64,000 bases of DNA. It comes from a virus. The stretch is from positions 1-64,000 of the IMG/VR virus record IMGVR_UViG_3300032605_002499; one strand, written 5' to 3'. The position numbers were made by a program, and so were the translations under genes. The notes under the pieces are model-generated. The model saw only the letters and a list, made by a program, of their open reading frames with translations. It ran no database searches and had not been told where the DNA came from. Positions 25,301 to 37,300 of this stretch are shown piece by piece; the first letter of the stretch is position 1; every line of letters begins with the position of its first letter.

Positions 25301-28300
25301 TTCCAATTACTTGTCCAGTTGAATTAATAATTGCTGTCATCACAGCCGGTGTTACACAAGTACCAGTTACAGTAACAACAGGCGCAGAAGTGTATCCTGC
25401 TCCACTCTTAACAATTACAGCTTTTTCAACAGTTAGGAAATAATTTTCAAACCATTGACTATATAAACTTGGTGATTGCCAAATTTGTGCGTTAGGCGGA
25501 GTATCACTTACAGTTGAGTAATTAGTTGTAACTGCTTCTGTATAAGGAGTTAATATTGGACTAACAAACTGAGGAACCTCTAAAGTAGAATTCCAATAAG
25601 CTGGCAAATCATAATCAGTAATATCGCCTAAGAAATCATCTTCGCCGGTGTATATTAAATTAAATTGTCGAACTTGGACATGGTAAGGTTTAACTTCTTG
25701 GAAATAATTTAATACAAAGTCTTGATTATCAGACAAGTATGTTTGGTACGGCAATAAAGAACGAATATTGTGATTTACATCGACATAACTCGTTTTAATT
25801 AACCACGATGGATCTGTAAATTCACTGTAAACATAATTAAAGACTAAGATTAAACTACTATTACGCTCTATTTGTAATTCGTCGATATAAATTTCTTCAT
25901 TTAACGCACGAATAATATAACGAGTTTCAGTTTGTGGTGTTTCGTCAAAGTATTGAGAATCAAATACTTGAGAATCAAATCCAAAGTTACCAACTGAGTA
26001 ATTCCATAAATCTTCAGCAAATGCTATTGTGCCGTCTTCTAATCCTACTCGTTGCCAATCAGTAACAGGATTTAATCCTGTACGCAAATAAATTTCCCAT
26101 TTACCAGAACCGTTAGTAATAACACGAACTGATGAGCCAACAGGTGCTTGAGCATAAGTCAATGTTGATAACTGTCCATAATTTTGTACTGCTGCGACTG
26201 GCGCAACTGTAGAATTATATCCAGGCAAGTACCAATTGATATAATACCAGTAAGATGGAGTATTATAACTTTGTACTTGTATCAACGCTAATGTTTTATC
26301 GGCTTGTACTTCATAAATTGTCCATAAGCCTGCTTGACTACTATCGGACAACACAAGATACTTGTAGCCAACCGGCACAATGTTAAGATTTTGATAACCT
26401 AAAATTTCCAAATTAGCTACTTCAAAATTCCAAGCACCACTATTTGCGGCTGGAGTTGGTTCCGAAGCATTTAATAAGTTGAAACTACGAGTTTCAGTAA
26501 TAGGGAATTGTGCTAATACATTATTGGCACGGCCTAAATAGTTTTCTAAAGCCGTAAATCTGTCAGCAAACATACTTTGACGAGGACGGAATTGTACTCC
26601 AAATTGCATTCCTAGGCTTAATGTTGGATCTGGTACTGCGTGGCCGGCTGTGTCTACTCCACAGAAGCTATCTAACAATTTACGATATAGCTGTGGGTTT
26701 AAGAAAGATTTAGCAATACCATCTTTAATAATCTGATACTCTTGGTGTATTACCGCATCATTAAGTTGACGGTCAAAACCAACACTTAAAATAGTATTAG
26801 TTGCGTTTAATAAACTTTGGGCATTATAAATTGCTATAGTCGAAGCATTAAGCCCAGCAATATAAGGTAATCCGCTACTACGAGGATCTAAAATATAATT
26901 AGATACGCCGCTAGAACTTAATGTTTTGCCAGCACCAGATGCTATAGTAGTAATACCTTTAACCCAGAAATAATATAATGTAGTAAAGATATTATTTGTG
27001 CCTAATTGTGATGCTACGCAATAACTTGTTGAGCTTAACGGAGTTCCTTGACCAGAATAACTAGCTGGAGGGTTGGTACTTTCTACCCATTGATAAATGT
27101 CTACACTACTTCCTGGGAAGGTTGTGCCCCAACGACGACTAGCATATACTATGTCATCTTGGTTAGGATCAATAAATCTTACAGTATCAGTATCCCACCA
27201 CATTTGGCCAATATGTTCACTACCCCATTGCTGGCCGTTGTTATGAACTGTGCCTTGATTATACTGAGCAGGATCAACTGCGCCAATATAATCAATGTTT
27301 CTACGAGCAACCCCAAGGATTTTACCTTGTAATGGATCAAAGAAATCAAAATATGTTTGTGTTTCGCCAGTAGCTGTAACATTTACACCTATTGCTTGTC
27401 CGCCGTTATAACTGAATACGCCATCAATAGCATATACATCAACTACTGGTTGTTGTGTGCGTATCGGTGCCCATGCTGGTGTGTCTGCTAAATTATCAAA
27501 TACTGTAACATAACCAGCAGAACTTGTGTTTTCGATTGTGCCACCAGTAGCACCAACCATTAATTTGCCAGTAGTATAGTTAACAGAAGTTCCAAAATGG
27601 TCTCCTGTTTGAGTAATACTGTTATAAATTTGTTGGCCGAACGCAAATTGTCCAGGATTATTGATATTATTAGTACTACTTGGGAAGAAATCATAGGTAT
27701 ATGCTACGCCGCCATTGTTAACTGGGTTGTAGAATGTAGTACTATGTTCATCGAAGTATGTTTGGCCAGCATCAAATGTTGTTGGTTCGTAAATGTTACC
27801 GTTAGGAGAGCCAACAATTAAATTAACCGCACTACTATCAATACTTAAACTTGCTCCAAATTGTCCATTAGTTACTGGTAATGGGCTTAAAATTTGTTGT
27901 GTGAATACAAAAGTATCAAATCCTAACTGTGTAAACACTGAATTAACTGGCCCTGGCAATACAGTAATTAAATTATTAGCATTTCCAGCGGTAGCATTTT
28001 GTACAGAAATAGTTAAACGACCAGATACTACTGTTACAACTCTTCCAGGCGTTGGCGCATAAACAAAATAAATGTTTTGTGTTGTTGGATCATAAGAATA
28101 ATCTCCACCAACAGTTTGTAATATGTTATCAAGATAAACTACAGTAGTATAAGAACTCGCATCAGCATACAAAGTGCCAATATTAAATACTTTAGTAGTG
28201 CCATCTGTAATAAATTCTAAATCAGATGTTACTTGTGCTACTACATTAGGAATACGAGCAGCATTGATAGCGGCCGCAAATCCAACAACTGTGTTATTTG

Positions 28301-31300
28301 GCGCTACCGGCACTGTTACTACCGTATCATTAATACGCAAAGTTCCTGTGCCAAATAAAGTTGGATTAGCAATCGTTGATGTTGTAACTCCGTAGACTCT
28401 AGATTGATTTACTTGATGATCTACCGAGCCAGCATCTAATAAATGTGTGCTATCAAACGGTGCGCCAATATATAAACTACAATTTAACGGACAAGCATCG
28501 AGTGCTAATCCGTAATTAGCTTCGGCATCTACTGTATCGCTAACTAATTCTTGAATTTGAACTATTTGATTAGTTTCAATTTCAATTATATCGCCGTAAT
28601 TAAATTCTATATTAGAGAATACAATATTATTGCCGTTAACTGTAAATTGTCCTAATACGGCTTGTGCTGTTGTCAACAAGAAAGTTTCATTAACACTTAC
28701 TGCCACAGGACCAGTAACATTACCAGGAACAGTATATGTCATTTGTGCTGGGTTTGATACAATATAACGAATAACACTACGGTCAAATACATATACTACG
28801 CCAGCGTCTGTTGCTCCATTTATATCAGCATTTGGGGCGCCAACTATTATTTGACGGCCATCAGTAGTAGTTGTTACGCTAGCACCAAACATATCACCAG
28901 ATATTGAAGATGATGAAGTAATATTTGTAACATACTGCCAGTATGTTGATGTTATTACATTAATTTTAGCGCCTAAGCCAGGAATTGTTACAAAGGTTAA
29001 TACGGTTGTATTATTGTCAAATGTATAATCTATATATGGACGCTGAATTACTCCATTTACCTTAACAACAAAACTACTAATAGAAGTAGCATTGTACAAA
29101 TATTGATTTAAAGCAAAATTGTTAGTATTACTTGGGCCATTGCCAATATAAGAGAAGCCAGTTATTTGACCTAGTGTATTTTTAGCGGTTACTGTAATTA
29201 CTAAATTATTAGCAGGGGCGGTGCCGCCAATTTGAGTGCCATCGATTGTAAGTGTATCGTTAACGCGATAACTAGATCCGCCATCTGCTAAAGTAACATA
29301 GTATTCGCCGCGAGTATTTTCAACTGTGAATACCGCTCCTACTCCAGTGCCGGAGGTAGAATTTTGTTGTACACCATAGTAATAGTAATCATCTAGCTGA
29401 GTTTCTAGATTGCGAGTCATTACTAATTTTTGTCCGTTTGTTGGCGGAGCTGTGAATATTAAATTATTTTGATTTAATGTATAATCTACACCAGGTGTTA
29501 ATTTAAATCCGCTCAATGTAACAATCATTTGACCTGGATATTGCGAATTAACTTGTATCTCGTTTGAATATTGATAAACTAACGCATTATTTTCAACTGT
29601 ATACGCAACAGTTTGAATTTCTACTTCAATTTTTTCATATGCGTAAACTGTATTGGCACCTGGTGCACCAACATACAACCACTTTTCGTCAAGACTGATA
29701 GCACCCGAGGTTCCAAAACCAATAGCTCCAAAATTTAAATCTGGTGGCACAAGAATCTGTGCTATTGCCATAGAATTTAAAGCTGAATCTCTATATATTA
29801 CTGCCGCATAGCCTGTGCCTGACATACTAGTGTTAGCACCAGCGATAGCCCAGTTAGAATTTCCAAAAGCTAGCATATTGCCAAAATTACTAGTTTCTGG
29901 AACGCCAAGACTTAGTGTAGTTCCAAATTGATAATCATTTATTACACTCTTGAAGTAAGTTAATACTGAGCCCGCTCCAGCTTCTCCTGTTGGAGCGCCA
30001 ACTAAAGCCGCAAAGTTATTTTGTGTCTGTGCTATACTAGCACCGTACTGATTAGAAGCAACTAATCCTGGAGCAATAGTCGAGCTTGTTGTAAAAGGTG
30101 TTTGTTTTTGTACCGTTTCCCAGTGGCCGTCGCCATTATTATCAATCCAAGCAATAGCGCCAGGTACTAAGCTATTAACATAAGGTAATGAAGCTATATC
30201 ACTAGCTTGACTTACACGAGCACTTTGTAAATGGAATACTAATCCGTTACCGCTAATTGTTGTTACATTAGTATTTGTAAACGAAAATGCGATTGTTAAT
30301 GTTGTTGGTGTTGGCACACTTAATACTCGATATACACCATTTGCTCCAACATTAAAATATTTGATAATAATTAAATCAGCAACTGACAAGTTATGCGCCG
30401 CATTAAATTGAACAATACTAGTGCCATCAAGGTTATCTGTTAATTGAATCATTTGACCAGGGACGCTTGCTACTCGGTATACACCCCAGTCATAACTATT
30501 AATCTTGGCAATCCAAATATAAGTTCCAATACCAATATTATTAATATCCGCACTAATAGCAGAAGGATCTTCAAGACTGAATACTGTAACATCAACATCA
30601 TCTAAGCATACATAACCGGCACTAGGAAGTGCTGACGATAAGCTACTATTTTCGTATGTTGTTGGCAAAATATCAGGAGATGTAATATTGTAACTTTCTC
30701 TCCATAAATTATTCAAATATACTGCTTGATTTGCTTGACTTGTTTGTCCAGGATTAATAATTTGTATAGTCGATGGATTATAAGGCAATAATGCTTGATT
30801 TAATTGAATCTCAAAATAACTCTTGTTAGCTTGAGCTCCATAAGTGCCAGATAAGACGCCCCAATTTTCGTAAACATTGTAAGCGCCACTTTCTTTGCCA
30901 TTAAGCTGAGCTGTATTAAAAATTTCTGCCGCTTTCAATGTTCCTTTTGATCCAAGGAATTGTTGATAAATTTGAACCTGTGTTACACCATTAAGATTCA
31001 TATCGCTCATATATGTTCGAGGACGGAATCCAATTAATCCAAACGCAAATAAATCATTGTCGCTAGTTAAATTAGCGGTGTATACATTATAAGTATCAAC
31101 TAATTGATCAGCTTTATTAGCTAAGTTAGGTAATAATCCATTATCAATAGCTTGGTAATCACTCTTAACCCAATCAGCATAGTTAAATGTTTCCTGAGGT
31201 TCACTAATATCAATAGCTTGCCAATATGTATTTTTATACAATACAATTTCGCCTTTAGTATACTTGTGATATTGTTGCCATTCCTGAACATTGTTTAAGT

Positions 31301-34300
31301 TAAGTATGAAACCTTGAGCATTAAGTTGGCCATCCCACTCTGTAGTTGTAGAGGCTATTAAACTCAAGCGTACTTGACGAGCCGCGGTGATTGGATCGTA
31401 AATTAAATCGTTGTATTGACTAGTATTATTCAATACAATCATATCTTCGTAATTTGTAAACTTTAATGTAAGATAGTTAATTGTTTGGCCGTTAGTTGTA
31501 GTAACAGAAAATTCGTTGCCATTACGGTTAACAACCATTGTTCTAACATCAAGTACAAATCGATTTTGATCTAACAACATATTTTCTGGTGTAACACTAG
31601 CAATAGTGTCCACAATACTAATAGGTTGACTAGCTTTGATAGTAGTAGCACAAGGATTTAAATTAATCATTGTGCCTGCTTGCCATCCTTGAGCGCCAAA
31701 GTATAAAAACTCTTGCGCCATTTGTTTCCAATCTAATGTATAACCGTTGTAGATATCATCAAATACTAATCCTTGACTTGTAAGCCATGCTCCGTAACCT
31801 AATAAAAAGTCGCAAACACTAGCAGGACTTGTGAATACATAGCCATAAGGAATTTGTTTTACATTAGCTGTATATTGTGAAGGTACTTGAACTGTTATGT
31901 CGCCTGCTGAAATAGTTTGATATAAGCCAACCGGACTACTTACTAATATTTCAAAATATGGTTGAACATTGCTGTATCCAAATACAGAATAGCCGATGCC
32001 GCCACCTTCTAGTTCTTCTACTTGTACAATTACAGAACTATATGTAATCTGATTAAAAGGTTGATTTTTATAAAATAATAAATCATAACTTGTTGGCGGA
32101 ATCAACAAACTATTATTTGTAGAGTTTGGGCCAGCTCTTTCAGTGAATAGTTGTACATACACTGGATCAGAGAATGAAGCCATACGATAACATAGTCGTA
32201 CATCTAAGTTTGCTAAATCTTCAGTTAGTGCTGTAGTACTATTAATGCCTGTTTGTTGATTATAATCAACAATCCAGTTGATATAACTTGCTTTACTTAC
32301 TCCGTTACCATACACTTGAACGCCAGAAGCATCTAAACGATAACGATTGTTCATCAAATACTGACCTAATGTAGTATTGTAACGATATAAATCTCTGTCG
32401 GCGAATAATGAGAAAAACTGTGCTGGCTTAGTTAATGCCAACAAACGCATAATAGCAAATGGATAAGAACTACTCTTCCACCAAGATGCTTGTACTGGTC
32501 CGCCATCGCCAGCTACCCAAGATTGTTGGAATCCATATGGATCATTTTTGCCCATAACAGATTCAAACGGAGGTAATAGTTCGCCTTCTGATCCGGCAGG
32601 AATAATTTCACTTAATCCAGGACGAGCATATTCAGGTAATACATAAGGACCTGTTGGATCGGCAACTAAGCCAAGTTCCATATCATCCCACAATACTGTA
32701 TTGCCATCAGTATAAGGAGCAGGACCATATCGTGTAATCCACCAAGCTGGTTCTTCCGAAAATCCAACCATTTCCCAAGGTGTAGTATTAGGAGTTTCTG
32801 TATCGTAGAAGTAACGATAAATTCCACGCCAGTTACCTTGTAGGAATTCTGTGCCATCAATGCGATTAGCAGCTTGAATATAATTGTATGTGAAAGGATT
32901 ATCAGCAACATAATTTTGTTGTGTATAATCTACTTTATTTTGTCCAACCCAAGTTAAAAAGTCTTCACTCATTATTTGGTTAACTTCTTCGTAACTATAT
33001 GGAGTTTTACGGAAGAAGCCAGGCAACAATGCTGTAGTTTGTGCTGGGTAAAAATCAGGATCAACTTCATCAGTAGTTAATGGAATTGGATTGTCATCAA
33101 CTTTGATGTTATCGTATATACGCTTTTCAAATTCAAGTAATACTTGATCACGAATGTCACCAAAAGCAATAGTGATGCTGCCATCGTGTCCTTGAATTAC
33201 TACTGTTGGCTCTGAATAAGTTTCATCAACAAAAATACTTGGAGTATACTTAGGATATAAGCCCATTTTACTTGGTGTGTTAGGACACCAGCTGGCTACA
33301 GTAGTTGGATATTCATTAATCGTTACAACATCGCCAACATTTAATGGTATTAAAATTGTTAATTTAGGAGCGTCAGGTGATACAACATATTGACTGTTAC
33401 GAACTAATAATACATTATTAACATATACTAATAAACCAAGATAATTTGACGAAGTAAAGTCGTATGTTTGAATTGTGTTAAATGTTGCGGTAGTAATAGG
33501 ATTTACAACTGTTGTACTAGAAGTATAATTTGTCCCAACAGGCAACATATCTGACCAATAAAATGGATCAGAACTTGTTAAACTTTGTGTAATATTTCTT
33601 ACACCTAAATCAAGAATTTGCGAAACAGTTTCTGTGCCGTTAAGATTTAATTGTGTAACTGCCGTTAACAATTTATTTTTATATTTGATATATTCTCTAC
33701 TGTTATATTCTAAAGCAGCAAAAATATCATAGTTTGGTGAGCGTAAGAAATATCCAGCTAATGTTAAAGGCGAAGATTGTTGTAAAATTAATTGGCCAAA
33801 AGGAACAATGTCGCCTAAGTCGCGAGTATTATTTCTTCCATTTATAGGACCTTGTAAATCAACTAAATTTTCGCAAATTGTACCGTAGTGATTACGAATT
33901 GTACCTAAACTAAATTGTTTTGAATTTCCGTTGAACGGATTGTTTTCAAGATTGATAGGAACTTCATAAAAACCTTGTGCGCTTACTTGACTACTATAAG
34001 CAAGTATTTCAATTATATCACCAGTAACATAAGTGCCATTTAATGTAATAGTAGAAACATTAGTAGTAGTATTGACTGAAAGTGTATATATTGATGGAAC
34101 TTGATAAACATTATTAACAAATACTTGTACTGCTGGAACATCGAGACTTGTTTCAACAGCAATGTCAAGTTGTAATGGAACACCAGCATAACTAAATTGA
34201 AATTGTTGGCGAGGTAATGATGGAATCGCCGCTGTTTGCCAGCCAATCTCTGGAGTAAATGCTATTCTGTCTGAATATTGATAAACAAACCCGCTACTTA

Positions 34301-37300
34301 CATTTACTGTAGTACCTGTGCCAGATGGAGTATAGATAAATGTGTCATTATATAAATTATTGTCGAATAAAATATCACCAATATTATCAATACTAAAGAA
34401 AGCTAACGGAATGCCTAATACAGCATCAGCTGGATTATCAGGATTTTCAGCGTAGCTTAATAATTTACAACCAGTGAAGTTTGTACTTGGGTACTTTTCT
34501 ATATCGCCAAAACTATATCCATTGATGTCATAAACATCAAACAAAGGTGGTTGATTAACCGTAGATTTTTGTTGTGTAGCGTTTAATCCCTCGGCAAGTA
34601 CTTGTGTTGCGTATGATTGAACCACCGGTGTTGTATTAGCTGGCTGAGTAGAGCTTGAAATAATCCAAGGATTTTGCGGAGGACTCCACGAAACGCCATT
34701 ATAATAAAAACTTTGTCCAGTTAAAGTATTTCCATTAAGGCAAACTGTCGTTTGATTTGCTAATGCTGGACTATAACTTGTAGGCGTTAAATCAATAATA
34801 GGTACGGTTGATACTTCCGGATCCACTACTACAAAATTAACTTGATAAATTTGATTAGCAACTTCTGGATTAGAGTCGGCAGCAAATATAACTAAACTGC
34901 CATCGACTAAATTATAACCATCTACTCCGTAGCTTGGTTGCCCATTAACATTAAGTAATGCGTTAGTTTGTGTAAAATCAATAATATTAATTGCAGGAAG
35001 ACCTTGTGTGCCAAAATTAAATAATTTTGTTCCGGCACGGAATTCTAAAATAGGACGATTAGCTCGCTGTACATTGGTAAAATCTGGTACTATATCATTA
35101 TACGCGGCCGCGGCATCAATAACATCAATGTGGAACCAGCGATTACTACGACTCCAAGGATTAAGATCCTGACTAGCCATATTGATGGTCATATAATCAG
35201 GAACGACAGGTTCACCATCGATTTCTACAGCGTAAGTTTCAGGAACTACTAAACTAGTTTCTGGTACTAATACAATACTTGATCCTACACCTTGTACATA
35301 ATATGTATTGCCTACATAACTTGATGGGTAAACTGTACCTTCAAAAACAATTTTAAGTCCGTTTGTAAATGTTACCCCATTTGGACTTACATAATTAGTT
35401 TTACCTAAAATATCTGTGTCAACATTAATAAAAGCATTGATGCTAATAGCATTAATTGTGCCGCTGTTTACATAACTTTCGGTAACTGTACTAGAATAAG
35501 TTACTGTCGATGTTGTACATCCAGTAACAACATAATCGCCATTGTATTGTGCTGGATTAACTTCAGATACAATAATTGTACTACCAATAGAATATGGTGC
35601 TGTTTGTTGTGCGGCAAATGTTAATGTTACTGATGTGCCAGTTGAAGTTATATTTGTAATCGATAAAGGCGGTACATTATTATTAGTGTTACCTTCGATT
35701 AAATTAATTACGCCAAAAATGCTTGGATCTATACTATCTTGATAGTATAACTGTGGCAATGCGGCAGTAAGCAATGGCATCTGTGTAAAAAAGCCTTCAG
35801 CATTTTTATACCACTGAGTATTAATATATTGTGCGCCATAAGCAACAGAAAATTGTGTTAAATCTGAAATTGACAAAATACTGTTAAGTTTTATAAATGG
35901 CACACCGTTAACATCATTAACATATTGAATTTGCCACAAACTGAATTGAATGGACGGATCAGTAATTGGAGTTGCTTCAGCAAATGCTGTAGTATCAAAT
36001 GCCCCGGTTTGATTATTATCAGAAGGCTGTAATGGATCAAAAGGTGTAACATTATACCAACCGCCCGAGTCTGGATCAGATGACTGTGTAGTAAAAATTA
36101 ATGTACGAGAATTAAGGTTAGTAATTCCGTCAATACCTTGTGGATTGTTTGTTAAAAATTGTTGTACTGAAACTCCGTTAAGTTGATCGTAAGTAAAAGA
36201 CGAACAAATTAAATCAACCTTTCCTGTTGTTGATGTTGGATATCCAATATAAGGCATAGAATAATAAAAATTCTGTGCGTTAACATCAGGAACATTAAAA
36301 GTTACGGTTCCGAGATCAATACCGTTATTAACAACTCCTAAAACATCTCTATCAGAGATATTAGGAGACCAAGGCAAGCGTCCATCAACACCAGGTTCTG
36401 TTTGTATCCAAAATTCTGGGCCTGTGCCGGCAGAAGCATCAATGATGTTAAGTTGACCGCGTAAATTAAATTCTAAATCGTTACAATAGTATAATGTATC
36501 CGGAGCATCTTGTGGAACAGTAAAAGTAACTTGCCCTTGAGCTGCGCCGCCGTTAGTAACTCCTTCAGTCCATAAGTTAGTAGTACCATAACTTTCTTGA
36601 GTTTTAATATAAAAAGCATAGTTTGCTGTTTGTATTAAATTAAAGATATAAGTGTTGCCACGAACTAATGTTAATGTAGGATTTGGTTGATAATTAATTG
36701 CCCAGCTACTAGATCCGTTATTTGTAACACGATATTGAACTGTTACTGGATCTGTTTGAGCAATAACAAAGTTATAGCTTCCGTTACGAACTAATGTCAA
36801 TTCAGGATTATTACCAGTGTAGCCGCTAAAAGTATATGCTCCATTAGTGCGAGTAACTGTAAATGTTTGTTCTGTTGGAATAGCTGTTGGCGCTACTGTA
36901 ACTAAATCTGGTCCGTTTGGAACCCAATAATATTGAGCATAGTTATTAAGTTTGTCAAAATCAACAAATGGATCCCAAGAGTAATATTCACTTTCAAACA
37001 AACGATCTGCTTGATTTGTTATGCCGCCTTGAGTTGATAAAGCATCAATAATACCTGGATAGGTAATGACATCATCGATTTTTGAAGTTGTTGGACTAAG
37101 CGATACAATACCAGGTTCTAATTGATAATCATTACGAACTTTAGTAGGTTCTACCACATAGTTGTCGGCAGGATTTACACCTGGGCCAACCTTTTGTCCT
37201 ATATATCCTTGAGTCTGTTTATATTTTGGCTCTTGAATTAATTGGTCGAGTGTGGCATCCAGAAACTGTTTGTTTACTGGGGTTTGAAATATTTCCGGCA